From: Aplidium turbinatum | Taxonomy: Eukaryota; Chordata; Ascidiacea; Aplousobranchia; Polyclinidae | Reading direction: 5' to 3' | Length of the DNA stretch: 64,000 nt | Assembly (NCBI GenBank): GCA_918807975.1 | Contig: OU964926.1 | Span: 26,481,996-26,545,995 of the forward strand | In this document: positions 22,736-33,832 of the stretch, in pieces | Position numbering within the stretch: position 1 is the stretch's first letter | Layout: every line of letters starts with the position of its first letter | Translations under genes and position numbers: made by a program | The notes under the pieces: model-generated | What the model was told of the DNA's origin: nothing | The model's database searches: none | Seen by the model: the letters and a program-made list of their open reading frames with translations, nothing else

Positions 22736-25700
22736 GGGGAGGAAGACAAGCACCTTCACGTGGTCCCCCCCGTCAGTAACATACGAAATTATACAAAATA
22801 CGTATGCGAAACGAAGCTTGTCAAACAAGAGCTAATGAGACTGTTCAGCGCAGGGTGGGTAGGAAAATGCCCTTTTCAGGGCACGGCAGTGCTCGCACTG
22901 TCGAAAAGTACCGACGACCCACCGTACTGCAGCTGAACACCGAGGGCATCACGGCCAGCAAGCTCAACATCATCGAGCACCTGGCCACCAAGCATCAAGC
23001 CCTCATCATCCTCCTCCAGGAGACTCACTGTACATCTGTGGATAAGTTGGTAATAACCAACTTCACACTCGCAGGCGCAACCTGCAGCAGGAAACACGGC
23101 CTCGCCACGTTTGTCCATGACCGGCTGAGCTGGTCCTTGGTTGACCAATCCCAAGCTCAACCGGAGATCGAGTGGCTTTGTGTAGATGTAGCAGGCTACA
23201 ACATCGTCAATGTCTACAAGCCCCCACCTTCGCGGATAACATCAACAGCCATCCCAGTGTTCCCCCACCCCAGCCTCTATGCTGGCGATTTTAACTGCCA
23301 CCACACTGACTGGGGATACAACTCCATCAACAACGACGGAGATAGTCTGGCCGCTTGGGCAACCAACAACAACCTCGCCCTCTTACACGATCCTAAGGGC
23401 GCACCGAGCTTCCACTCCGGTCGTTGGAACACTGGCACGAACCCAGACCTGGCTTTCGCAAGTGATGACCCCGATGATCGCCAGCCGGACAGACGTGTGT
23501 TAGAGAAGTTCCCAAGGTCTCAACACCGACCCTCGCTAATCACGGCCCCCTTGCTTGCCACACCTATTCCGAGCAAGCCTGTCAAGCGATGGAACTTCAG
23601 AAAGGCCGACTGGGAATACTACAGCTTCCTCACAAACGAAGCTACGCAGTACCTCCCATCCCCACACACCATCAAAGTGGATGAAGCCTACCAGGACTTC
23701 TGTGATGCAATCATATCTGCGGCAAAAGACTCCATCCCGCGAGGTCGACGGAAAAACTACATACCTTGCTGGGATGTGGAGTGCGACAGGCTTTACCGCG
23801 ACTTCCTCCGTTCCCCCCAGGGTACCGCCACCACCAACTCAGCAACAGCCCTGCTGGCAAGATTGGATTCAAAGAGGAAGAAGCGCTGGACAGAAGCCAT
23901 AGACTCAATCGACTTCACGCACTCCAGCCGCACAGCTTGGAGTACACTCAACAACCTCACTGGCAGATCACGTGCCTCTCGTCGCCAATGCCCCATTTCA
24001 GCAAATACCATCGCCTCACAACTTGTGAAAAATGGAGTGCACAGAACGAGAGACCGTGAATCAGACAAGTCCGTCCTCAAGGAAATGACGGACCTCTGGA
24101 AGGTCCCAACACCTGTCGAGGGCAACATCTCTGGTGAGTTTACCCCAGAAGAATTTGCCTCCGCCCTCCAGCACCTAAAGCCAGGCAAATCCCCGGGCCT
24201 TGACCACCTATGCCCGGAACTAATACTCCAAGCTGCCCCCTCTATGAGGTCCTGGTTAAAAGAATTCCTTTCCTGCTGCTTGCGTCACCTGTGCATCCCA
24301 AGAATCTGGAGAAGAGCCCTAGTGGTTGCAGTCCCAAAGCCGAAGAAGCCCCCAGGGGATCCGAAGAGCTACCGCCCCATCTCTCTGCTCTGTATCCCCT
24401 TCAAGATACTCGAAAGACTTATCTACGCCCGTGTCGAACCGATAATAGACCCTCAGCTCCCTCGGGAACAAGCCGGCTTTCGCCACGGAAGATCAACTGT
24501 AGACCAGGTCACCCTGATGACCCAAGACATCGAGGACAGCTTCTCGGCAAAAAAGAAGGCTGGCGCCGTGTTTGTCGATCTCACGGCTGCCTACGACACT
24601 GTATGGCACAGCGGCCTTACCTGCAAACTACTCCGTCTCCTTCCTGACAGGCACATGGTCCATATGATTATGGAACTTGTGCAAAACCGCAGCTTTACCC
24701 TTTCCACCGGTAGCGGCCGACGAAGTAGACTACGTCGACTCAGGAACGGCGTCCCACAGGGCTCTGTCCTGGCTCCCCTCCTCTTTAACACTTACATCTA
24801 TGACCTGCCTGACACCATCTCCAGGAAGTATGCTTATGCAGACGATCTGGCTCTCCTGCATCCAGCCGGAGATTGGCAGTCAATGGAGAGGAACCTAAGC
24901 CAGGACATGTCAACTATATCAACATATCTCCAGAAATGGAAGCTACAGCTCAGCAAGGCAAAGACAGTGTCGGCGGCCTTCCACCTAAACAACAAGGAAG
25001 CAAAACGTGAGATCAACATTACCACCGATGACGAACACCTCCCCTACTGCGCCGAACCCACCTACCTCGGCGTAACCCTGGACAGGTCACTCACGTACCG
25101 ACGACACCTGGAGTCACTGCGCAAAAAACTATCTGCGCGCGTTGCACTTTTGAGGCGGCTGGCGGGTTCCGGCTGGGGAGCTGATGCGAAAACCCTTCGC
25201 ACAGCTACCTTGGCCCTTGTCCATTCTACCGCTGAGTACTGCGCACCAGTGTGGTGCCGCAGCTCTCACACCCGCCACATTGACACCGCCATCAATGACG
25301 CACTACGCACTGTGACTGGATGCCTGCGTCCCACTCCAACGGACTGCCTTCCCATCCTTGCAGGCATCCAACCTGCTGAGCTTCGCCGTAAAGGAGCCAT
25401 GATTTCCCTTGCTCGTCGCGCACTGGACCCCGACCACCTCCTCCACAGTACATTCCAGCGCCTACCTGGAGGACAGCAGCGACTGAAATCAAGACGCCCA
25501 TTTGTGCCCGCCGCACGACAGCTTCTGAACAACGTTGAAGATCTTGGAATAAGTGCGGCACACTGGACGAACTACACATGGAACATGGAGTGGCAAAACA
25601 ACACCTCCCGACTCCGTGATTTCCTACCCGACGTCGATCCCCACCCTCCGGGAATGTCCCTCGCAAGACTTGCGTGGGTCCGGCTTAACCGCCTACGAAC

Positions 25701-25929
25701 CGGCGTCGGTCGCTTTCGTTCAGACATGTGCAAATGGGGCCTGGCTCCCTCACCGGGATGCGAGTGTGGCGCCACAGACCAGACAGTAGATCATGTCGTC
25801 CATGACTGCCCAATCCATCAACCACCACATGGAGCGCTTGGACTGAAGGCCCTGGATGACGAAACTGTCGAGTGGCTGATGACATCATGCCCAAACATAT
25901 AGTCCAGAAGAACAGCTCATACGACGAAG
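22736..25929 (+). mobile_element. full-length single-ORF LINE, copy A (RTE/RTEX-like)
   Basis: The 11-bp target copies AACATCTTGTA (22725-22735 and 25930-25940) define a 3194-bp insertion. It has a 68-bp 5' leader, one ORF and a very short 3' end finishing in ACGACGAAG, with no poly(A). The related copy at 49491-52687 is 3197 bp with the same layout. Length, a single endonuclease-RT ORF and a short-repeat tail suit the RTE/RTEX group. A Jockey-like placement is the alternative. Confidence 0.88.
22804..25902 (+). CDS. LINE endonuclease-reverse transcriptase polyprotein, intact
   Basis: The ORF runs from the ATG 68 bp inside the element to a stop 27 bp before its 3' end, giving 1032 residues. 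Residues about 41-245 are an apurinic-type endonuclease: QLNTEG, LQETHCT (E73), YAGDFNCHHTDWG (D162, N164), SQHRPSLI. Reverse transcriptase follows: KPGKSPGLDHL, YRPISLLCIPFKILERLIYA, EQAGFRHGRSTVDQV, VFVDLTAAYDTVWH (motif A, about 590), NGVPQGSVLAPLLF and YAYADDLAL (YADD about 677-680). The C-terminal part ends in a CECG...DHVVHDC cysteine/histidine motif. These proteins nick target DNA and reverse transcribe their RNA in place. No stop or frameshift is present, so it could encode an active enzyme; that is inference. There is no separate ORF1. Confidence 0.95.
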   Translation: MRNEACQTRANETVQRRVGRKMPFSGHGSARTVEKYRRPTVLQLNTEGITASKLNIIEHLATKHQALIILLQETHCTSVDKLVITNFTLAGATCSRKHGLATFVHDRLSWSLVDQSQAQPEIEWLCVDVAGYNIVNVYKPPPSRITSTAIPVFPHPSLYAGDFNCHHTDWGYNSINNDGDSLAAWATNNNLALLHDPKGAPSFHSGRWNTGTNPDLAFASDDPDDRQPDRRVLEKFPRSQHRPSLITAPLLATPIPSKPVKRWNFRKADWEYYSFLTNEATQYLPSPHTIKVDEAYQDFCDAIISAAKDSIPRGRRKNYIPCWDVECDRLYRDFLRSPQGTATTNSATALLARLDSKRKKRWTEAIDSIDFTHSSRTAWSTLNNLTGRSRASRRQCPISANTIASQLVKNGVHRTRDRESDKSVLKEMTDLWKVPTPVEGNISGEFTPEEFASALQHLKPGKSPGLDHLCPELILQAAPSMRSWLKEFLSCCLRHLCIPRIWRRALVVAVPKPKKPPGDPKSYRPISLLCIPFKILERLIYARVEPIIDPQLPREQAGFRHGRSTVDQVTLMTQDIEDSFSAKKKAGAVFVDLTAAYDTVWHSGLTCKLLRLLPDRHMVHMIMELVQNRSFTLSTGSGRRSRLRRLRNGVPQGSVLAPLLFNTYIYDLPDTISRKYAYADDLALLHPAGDWQSMERNLSQDMSTISTYLQKWKLQLSKAKTVSAAFHLNNKEAKREINITTDDEHLPYCAEPTYLGVTLDRSLTYRRHLESLRKKLSARVALLRRLAGSGWGADAKTLRTATLALVHSTAEYCAPVWCRSSHTRHIDTAINDALRTVTGCLRPTPTDCLPILAGIQPAELRRKGAMISLARRALDPDHLLHSTFQRLPGGQQRLKSRRPFVPAARQLLNNVEDLGISAAHWTNYTWNMEWQNNTSRLRDFLPDVDPHPPGMSLARLAWVRLNRLRTGVGRFRSDMCKWGLAPSPGCECGATDQTVDHVVHDCPIHQPPHGALGLKALDDETVEWLMTSCPNI

Positions 25930-25940
25930 AACATCTTGTA

Positions 25941-27448
25941 AGAAAACAACAAGTTTAAAATTGTAGAGAATTCATAAAAAAAAATATTTATTTAAAATCA
26001 TAGAGAATGTGTTCTTTGTTAATGTGATTGGCTGATTGCACACTTTTAAAAATTCTAAAAACCTGGAACCACAAAAACTTTGCAGTCAACACGAGAAATT
26101 GACAACGTATCGTCGTATGCCTCTTACATAATGTCAGAAATTGCCAAAGCTTGTGCAGATTTAACATTTAATGACATCCTTGTCTTGAATGTCTGTTATG
26201 TTATGAAGGAAATTGTAAGACTTGCAATCTTAAATAAATAAATAGCTCAGTGGATTAGACAATATTGCTTAAACCACAACCGCAACAACTGCCTATGTTC
26301 TCAGCACAAGACTGCACCCTAAAAAGCTAACTCAACTTATCTAAAGAAAAACAATCATTCACCCAAGGAGTGCGCACTGCTGTGCTCTCACAAGCATGAA
26401 AGATCAATAACAAAAAGCTCATTAAAGACAAGGCTTAAAAATAATTGAAAAGCTCTATAATTTGAAATTCTGGGCAAAATAGTCCAATTAAAATTACTTG
26501 TCTTCTGTAAAACAAATCTATCAATCCACCAGTAACAAAAAATAAATTAATGTTGTATATATATATATACGTCTATTTTTATAAAATAATGGTTACCCAT
26601 CACATTAAAATTATACCTCCAGATTTGCATGTTGTAACACAACTTAGATCTAAAAATTCCTTGATTGAAATAATAGTACCGGTACCTTGCACAATCAATA
26701 AAAAAAATTGATATAAGGGTAACATACGCTAGGCCAATGTAAAGCAACACACAAATTAAGACCGTTTTGTAAAATAATTCATATTTTAAATTGGTAGGCT
26801 TATAGTTGGTACCATAGCTTTCCACGGTAAACTTTCTTGGGTAACTGTAACTTTTGAATCTCTATCTCAGATGCATCAGTTAAACAATCGTGGCTTTGCT
26901 TGATTAATATGTATAATAACAGTATTATTTGATTGCTTTTATTTAGACCAGGGTGTCAAACTCAAATGTACTCAAGGCAAAAAAAAAATTGGTACAAGTC
27001 GCGGGCCAGACTAGTTCAAAATATGTTTCAAGAAACTTCCGACTTAGTAACAATAACACTGGTCTACACGATTTTTGCTCTATGAACTTTGAAGACTGAC
27101 TTGGAGTAATTTTGGGGTGCTGAATCCGAATCTGACCTCAGATTTATCCTATCACGTCAGGTTTGGGAGTTATGATAACAGCAAATTGTTACTCTTGTCA
27201 AAACTGGAAGCCAAGAAAAATAATATTTTTGCTTTGATGATCAGACATAAAATTTACATGCAGCATCTTATAGTTACTGTGTAATGTGTATCGTAGCCAC
27301 AGCCCGAGTCTATGGGCCTTTATTTCAATCATGAAGCTTTCCTCTTTCTTTCTCAAGTTCTTTAACCCTTTGTGGTCATCTGCAAATTTCCCTATGTGCG
27401 TTTGTTAGTCGTTCACAAAATAACTCGCAAATAACTCACTTACGTATA
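25941..27448. other. gene-free stretch with a lone hAT end
   Basis: This is AT-rich sequence with a short TA run at about 26557-26569. At 26948, CAGGGTGTCAAACTCAAATG followed by GCGGGCCAGA matches a common hAT terminus, but I found no opposite end. No exons are recognised. Confidence 0.45.
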
Positions 27449-27718
27449 TTGTGAAGAAAGGGGCGTTCTTCCCAGCTATCAGCACAAGGCTGAGCACTCA
27501 CTAGTACAGCGAGCAGTTGCGGTTCGCTAACCATAACGGTGTAGCTTCCACGCTAGCCATTCAGACCATCCAATCAACAATATGTTTCTCGGCAGCCGAT
27601 GGCTAGCGTGGAAGCTACACTGTTATGGTAAGCGAATCGCAACTGCTCGCTGTACTAGTGAGTGCTCACTGCTCAGCCTTGTGCTGATAGCCGGGAAGAA
27701 CGCCCCTTTCTTCACAAT
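27449..27718. mobile_element. short foldback MITE
   Basis: ATTGTGAAGAAAGGGGCGTT at the left mirrors AACGCCCCTTTCTTCACAAT at the right. The arms pair through GTAGCTTCCACGCTAGCC toward a centre near TCTCGGCAGCC. It is homologous to the inner arms of 21242-22020. Confidence 0.85.
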
Positions 27719-28699
27719 GTCCTCTGCCCTGGCGCCTGCTGGTTTTGTTGGCTCTTTTCTTTCCACAAAAATAACAGTTAAACTGACTGGTAAAGCGGCG
27801 GTCGAATACATTTGTGGCTAGAATACGGTGCGATACTGATGAGCCAAGCCTCATGGGCGAACATGTGTATATCGCTGTCAATTCTTGCTACAAATCAGCT
27901 GTCGAGAAACTCAATTATAATATTGCATATTTTAAGTAAAAACAATAAAAACTATTAATACCGTACTAAAAAAAGTGCTCAATGCCAAGCAAAAAAGCAA
28001 AGCAGAGCAAATTAAATCAAATATAGTTATTACTACCTGAATCCTTAACAGCCTGTTTCACCTTTAACGGATCATCAAAAGGTCTTATTCATATTTTAAG
28101 TATATATATATTATACATATATATATGAATAAGTACATAAAGACTGTAAGCAAATGATAACAGCCAGGTTCGGAAACTTGTGTAATTGATCAAGTTTTCA
28201 TCACAATAAAAGCGGCTTCTTCAGTTTCTTATTCAAATAGAACTTATTGATTCCAATATTAGCCATTTGTATTTTTTCTGTGTGGTACTTCTTGAAATGT
28301 TTTTTGGATGTAGCCCAGGTTGTCTCGAACATGTTTCGCAGTGGTAGACGATCTGAATTCGCCTTGTCTTTCTATCACTGCACAGTGCACAATTGCACAC
28401 TGCACAATTCTTTGCTCTTCAATTGGGAATTTTTGCAATAAAATGCCGCCCAGGAAGTCATTCAGTTTCGTGCTCTTCACAATTTTTTCCGTGTCTTCTT
28501 GAATTCTTTTTTTGTACACTTCGCACCAGCTGTATTACAAGGTTTTTAGGGAAAATCTTGTGTCTTGCAGCATTCAAACCTTGCTGCTCCCTGTTGATGT
28601 TGTACAATATCTTACGCTATCACTTAGCTGATTTTCTCAAAAACACATTACTTCCACAGTAGTGATCGGCTCTGTCCACTCCACCTAAATTAAAATTTG
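27719..28699. other. gene-free stretch
   Basis: It contains a TATATA/ATATAT inverted run at about 28100-28125. Minus-strand ORF 28259-28519 (86 codons) has no recognisable domain, and I do not call it a gene. Nothing else is supported. Confidence 0.4.
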
Positions 28700-29195
28700 G
28701 TATTACAGTAAGAAAAAAAAAGCCCAGGGAAAAATTCTGAAATTGAGAACGATGAACCTACTTGCTCTTTCTCATTTATGCTCACATGACACGCAAAAAT
28801 AAACCTAAGGAAAAAAGCCTAGTGAAACATTGCACAGCAGAAAACAGTAAGGTTAGTGCAGAAGTTTTCTAACTTGTGCCCAGAGCATTGTGCTGCAAGA
28901 AGCCACACGACCTTGTTCGGTGGAAGTTAATCAGTTATGTGGCGTATTGGGCAGCTACAGGGCACTTTGAGTCTTCAAGCGCACGTTGTTGGTCTGATGA
29001 AAGCCTTTCAGAGTGACTTCGCTGAAATTTTAAAAAGCCTTTTAAACCGTAGCTATGGTTCACAAATGGCGAAGAATTATCAAGATAAAGTGATTAAGCA
29101 TGACGATTGACATTAAATCTGGGGTGTCGCCATGGGACTTACTTTGTCCGCCGAGATAGCTGCTCAGACCGGACATGTTTGTCCACCTTCAACAA
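28700..29195 (-). mobile_element. second, inverted copy of the 17296 hAT-like family (partial)
   Basis: Read on the minus strand it follows 17310-17790: TGAGCAGCTATCTCGGCGG, TCATGCTTAATCACTTTATC, CATCAGACCAACAACGTGCG, TCTGCTGTGCAATG and TTACTGTAATACCAAA all align. The far end is not present. Confidence 0.7.
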
Positions 29196-29202
29196 AATCA
29201 AG

Positions 29203-29355
29203 TTTCGACCTATTTCGTCCCCCGAAAAAATCAAGAGAAATTTTGAAATGTTTGCCCAACTCTGATCAGTGACTTCAGCTCTGTTGTATATTTTTCTCGA
29301 TCTTTTCAGGGGACAAAATCGGGAGACGAAGTGTTCAGGGGACGAAATAGGTTAC
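29203..29355. mobile_element. small inverted-repeat MITE
   Basis: ACCTATTTCGTCCCC at about 29208 is mirrored by GGGGACGAAATAGGT at about 29338-29352. The interior is AT-rich with no coding. It adjoins the hAT-like copy. Boundaries are approximate. Confidence 0.6.
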
Positions 29356-30136
29356 ACCCTTGTCATTACGTACACTACCGGAATCAAAGTTATTATTATT
29401 TTAATTGTAAATGAAGATTGTTTTCAATGCCTTTTTAGTTGCGAGCGATAAGTTCAATTTACTAAATCTTTCAATGAGATCAGTGATGTTACCGTTCCGA
29501 ATATCATCATGCATTTTCCAACTTGGAAGTAAAAGGAACACAATTAAATACATTTGATGTGATAGTTAATAGGAATGTCTGAGATTTCAGTCAAACACGT
29601 CATGGACATGATGTGATAAGAAAAGTGTTAATTAAATTAGTAAGATCAACACTGTTGCATGAAATATCTCCACAGGGCAAGAATAAAGTAAAATTTGTAC
29701 CAAGTTGTCTCACGGCGAGATGACCGTGCAACAGATTGGCTGTGGTCACTTGCCTCAAAACTCAACCAAAAATTTTGCAATTCATTAGCCATCAGGTGTA
29801 TCGTAATTTTCTAAATAAATTTTGTTTGCAAAAGAGGCAGTCAAGAGACGGGGTCTTAGAATCATGGAAGTGGCACAACCTAGCAATGGCAAACAGTGAT
29901 CATTTTTAGTTGTTCACGGTACGTTGTTTTAAAATATAGGCAGTGGCTATTTGACCGGCTCCGGTCTTTTAATCTGACACACTATTTGACCTGTCATGAC
30001 GTATTCTTTTTTCTTTTAAAGCAAAAGACAAAAGGAGAAGAAAAAAGTGCCTATATGACTTCTAAATGCAACAATTTTATTCAAACGAGTCCGTGGCGTG
30101 TGCGATCTTTCTCGGGCTGGTGTTCGTGAGTGAATG

Positions 30137-31004
30137 AGTTCGATACTACCTCAAAACGCTTTTTTTTTAAACTAAAATTTGACCCAAAGTGAACTCAGTC
30201 GTTAGGCTGCTGCATTTTTGTGGTCAATTTTTAATTTGAGTAGCTTTTTTATGTCTTTTCAAACACCGTATTTATATCCGTGTATAAGTCGCACCCCAAA
30301 ATTTGGCTCAAATATTGGTACAAAATTTTTTTTAGCCTCATCAATTTGCCTTGATGAGGCAAAATTTTGCCTTATCAATTTGCAAAAACAATTGTTTTGA
30401 AATTAAAAAAATACCATACAGTACTTTCATGTCGCCACGTGTTTGCTTGCCGAGACGTGCCTTTTTTTCATTGCAATCAAGCGTGCAGCACACGCACATG
30501 CATGATGTTCGGGTTAAAATTCACATGCATGCTGTGCAGTGAGCATGTTAATACAATGCTCGCAATCCTCGCACGCAAAATACAAATGCTTAATAGCAGC
30601 GCTAACGTGCGATCTGTAGCATTCGTTTGTCAGAAGTTCAGAACCTTGTGTATAAGTTGCACCCTAACCTTTTTGGGCAAGATTTGGTGCAAAATTTTGC
30701 GACATACACGGATAAATACGGTACCGTATATAAGTAATAAAGTTAGAGTATTTTTAATTTGCTGAAATTTGAGAATTTCTCTGAGTAACTTTCTGTTTGT
30801 TATAAGAGGATGTGACCGTGTTTGCCAAACGACGCATTACATTTTTGCTCTTAACAAGTTAGTTTGGTGGCTGTAAAAAGTTACAATACGGTACTTCTTT
30901 AACAAAAATGGTTTGATCAATGTTCAGTTAACTTTTAGGGCTAGGAAGTGTTTTTTGCAGGCAATTTTAGTTTAAAACGAAACACTTCTGGGTAGTATCA
31001 AACT
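30137..31004. mobile_element. inverted-repeat element inserted in left arm
   Basis: AGTTCGATACTACC at the left and GGTAGTATCAAACT at the right, plus inner TTTAAACTAAAATT and AATTTTAGTTTAAA blocks, form inverted ends of about 40 bp. The mirror position in the right arm (about 33860) lacks it, so it came after the palindrome formed. It encloses another element at 30268-30722. Confidence 0.7.
30268..30722. mobile_element. inverted-repeat MITE with CCGTATTTAT ends
   Basis: CCGTATTTATATCCGTGTAT and AGTCGCACCCCAAAATTT at the left mirror AAATTTTGCGACATACACGG and ATAAATACGG at the right. I found no coding and no clear target copy. Confidence 0.65.
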
Positions 31005-31049
31005 CATACGGTACCGGCGGTCCCACGAATTACCCATAAGCACCATAAG

Positions 31050-31275
31050 TATCCATAAGCCCAATAAGTCGCGTCGAATTACCCATAAGTCGCGTCGAAT
31101 TACCCATACGCCCCATAAGTCGCGTCGAATTACCCATAAGCCCCATAAGTCGCGTCGAATTACCCATAAGCCCCGTAAGTCGCGTCGAATTACCCATAAG
31201 CCCCATAAGTCGCGTCGAATTACCCATAGGCACCATAAGTAGCATTGAATTACATAGAAGTAACGTCGAATTACC
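31050..31275. repeat. 30-bp array, left palindrome arm
   Basis: Units of about 30 bp alternate CGCGTCGAATTACCCATAAG with CCCCATAAGT, about seven copies. They are the exact opposite orientation to the array at 33505-33832. Confidence 0.9.
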
Positions 31276-31330
31276 CATAAACTTGTATAGTGTAGAGTGT
31301 AGTCTATAGCCGTCTAGAAGCCTAGTAGTC

Positions 31331-31500
31331 GGCTGCATAGCCGAGTGGTGAGGAGCACTGGCTGGGCGTTCCAAAATATAGTTCGACACCGCTCAAGAGC
31401 AGGACACTTGAAGGCATGCCTAAAGGTGGACACAAAGATTGGCTTCGTTGCCTTCCCGTCCGCTTATGTGTAATCTGCAGTTTGCTGCAGCAGATGGAGT
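31331..31500 (+). mobile_element. SINE-2 copy, left palindrome arm
   Basis: GGCTGCATAGCCGAGTGGTG (A-box-like) and GTTCGACACCGCTCAAGAGC (B-box-like) are followed by the shared body GTGGACACAAAGATTGGCTT. The mirror copy is at 33296-33470. Confidence 0.8.
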
Positions 31501-31639
31501 GTTTTGTCCGATAAAACACCTTAACATTGGGCAATTTTCCCTATGAACCAGGTGACTGCAGCATAGCAATCGTTCTCGCACTCAGCCAGAGACTTAATTC
31601 TTGCTTTGAACTTGATAATTAAAGAAAAAAAAGAATAAT

Positions 31640-31712
31640 GGCAAGGGTTGGAATCAAACCCGTGTCACCAAATTCAATAGCCTTTGCCTTAACCACTCAG
31701 CCACGCAAGCGC
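31640..31712 (-). repeat. tRNA-like module, copy 1
   Basis: On the minus strand it reads GCGCTTGCGTGGCTGAGTGG (A box), TTAAGGC and GGGTTTGATTCC (B-box-like). The anticodon arm does not pair convincingly, so it is a tRNA-derived promoter module and not a tRNA gene. Confidence 0.65.
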
Positions 31713-32370
31713 TCGTGAAATCTTTGCTTAATTTGTTTATATGGGTAATGTTTCGAGAACGCTCACAATATTATCAGTTTAGTTTGTTTTTATTTCTGAC
31801 CATCACAACGAAAAAACAATACACGACAAACTTAGCACAGATCTATAAAAGTTAGAAGCGACAAAACGCGGACGTTATAACAGTGTGCTCGATACCAAAG
31901 CCTGCAGATTACATATACGCTGACATGAGGCGTAAGTAATTCCACGTTGCTTATGGGTAATTCGACGCGACTTATGGGGCATTTGGGTAATTCGACGCGA
32001 CTTAGGGGGCTTATGGGTAATTCGACGCGACTTATGGGTAATTCGACTCGCGTCGAATTACCCATAAGTCGCGTCGAATTACCCATAAGCAACGTGGAAT
32101 TACTTACGCCTTCATGTCAGCGTATATGTAATCTGCAAGTCGCTGTTGCGACTTGCGATCGTGTCACTTAAACTGATTGTCCTGCTTTGGTATCATGCAC
32201 GTTATAACGTCCGCGTTTTGTCGCTTCTACCTTTTATAGACCTCTGCTAAGTTTGTCGTATATTGTTTTTTCGTTGTGATGGTCAGAAATAAAAACAAAC
32301 TAAACTGATAATATTGTGAACGTTCTCGAAACATTACCCATATAAACCAAATTAAGCAAAGATTTCGCGA

Positions 32371-32443
32371 GTGCTTGCGTGGCTGAGTGGTTAAGGCAAA
32401 GGCTATTGAATTTGGTGACACGTGTTTGATTCCCACCCTTGCC
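32371..32443 (+). repeat. tRNA-like module, copy 2
   Basis: Same module as 31640-31712 in plus orientation, near the palindrome centre. It is followed by a T-run that could act as a pol III terminator. Confidence 0.65.
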
Positions 32444-33079
32444 ATTATTCTTTTTTTCTTTAATTATCAAGTTCAAAGCAAGAATTAAGTCTCTAGCTGA
32501 GTGCGAGAACGATTGCTATGCTGCAGTCACCTGGTTCATAGGTCTATAAAAGGTAGAAGCGACAAAACGCGGACGTTATAACGTGCATGATACCAAAGCA
32601 GGACAATCAGTTTAAGTGACACGATCGCAAGTCGCAGCAGCGACTTGCAGATTACATATACGTTGACATGAAGGCGTAAGTAATTCCACATTGCTTATGG
32701 GTAATTCGACGCGACTTATGGGTAATTCGACGCGAGTCGAATTACCCATAAGCCCCATAAGTCGCGTCGAATTACCCATAAGCTCCATAAGTCGCGTCGA
32801 ATTACCCATATGCCCCATAAGTTGTGTCGAATTACCCATAAGCAACGTGGAATTACTTACGCCTCATGTCAGCGTATATGTAATCTGCAGGCTTTGGTAT
32901 CGAGCACACTGTTATAACGTCCGCGTTTTGTCGCTTCTACCTTTTATAGATCTGTGCTAAGTTTGTCGTGTATTGTTTTATCGTTGTGATGGTCAGAAAT
33001 AAAAACAAACTAAACTGATAATATTGTGAGCGTTCTCGAAACATTACCCATATAAACAAATTAAGCGAAGATTTCACGA

Positions 33080-33152
33080 GCGCTTGCGTGGCTGAGTGGT
33101 TAAGGCAAAGGCTATTGAATTTGGTGACACGAGTTTGATTCCCACCCTTGCC
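33080..33152 (+). repeat. tRNA-like module, copy 3
   Basis: Mirror partner of copy 1. It is followed by TTTTTTTTTT at about 33163. Confidence 0.65.
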
Positions 33153-33295
33153 ATTATTCTTTTTTTTTTCTTTAATTATCAAGTTCAAAGCAAGAATTAA
33201 GTCTCTAGCTGAGTGCGAGAACGAAATTGCTATGCTGCAGTCACCTGGTTCATAGGGAAAATTGCCCAATGTTAAGGTGTTTTATCGGACAAAAC

Positions 33296-33470
33296 ACTCC
33301 ATCTGCTGCAGCAAACTGCAGATTACACATAAGCGGACGGGAAGGCAACGAAGCCAATCTTCGTGTCCACCTTTAAGCATGCCTTCAAGTGTCCTGCTCT
33401 TGAGCGGTGTCGAACTATATTTTGGAACGCCCAGCCAGTGCTCCTCACCACTCGGCTATGCAGCCGACTA
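33296..33470 (-). mobile_element. SINE-2 copy, right palindrome arm
   Basis: Reverse complement of the 31331 copy, almost identical by eye. This shows the two arms arose by inverted duplication and not by independent SINE insertion. Confidence 0.8.
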
Positions 33471-33504
33471 CTAGGCTTCTAGACGGCTATAGACTACACT
33501 ATAC

Positions 33505-33832
33505 AGGCTTATGGGTAATTCGACGTTACTTCTATGTAATTCAATGCTACTTATGGTGCCTATGGGTAATTCGACGCGACTTATGGGGCTTATGGGTAAT
33601 TCGACGCGACTTACGGGGCTTATGGGTAATTCGACGCGACTTACGGGGCTTATGGGTAATTCGACGCGACTTATGGGGCTTATGGGTAATTCGACGCGAC
33701 TTATGGGGCTTATGGGTAATTCGACGCTACTTATGGGGCTTATGGGTAATTCGACGCGACTTATGGGGCTTATGGGTAATTCGACGCGACTTATGGTGCT
33801 TATGGGTACTTATGGGGCTTATGGGTAATTCG
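33505..33832. repeat. 30-bp array, right palindrome arm
   Basis: About nine to ten units of GCTTATGGGTAATTCGACGC plus GACTTATGGG. It is longer than the left array by roughly two to three units. Confidence 0.9.

Noticed and set aside
28259-28519. Possible small gene on the minus strand
   Set aside because: There is no recognisable domain, no supporting splice context and no conserved motif. I could not justify a call.
30367-30765. 132-codon plus-strand ORF
   Set aside because: It spans a MITE end and the flanking non-coding sequence inside a transposon. There is no domain.
31640-33152. True tRNA genes
   Set aside because: A and B boxes are present, but the anticodon arms do not pair, the copies are mirrored within a transposon, and their 3' flanks are shared with a MITE. 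They are better explained as tRNA-derived modules.
31050-33832. CRISPR-like array
   Set aside because: The repeats are contiguous with no unique spacers, lie in animal DNA inside a palindromic transposon, and have no cas genes.
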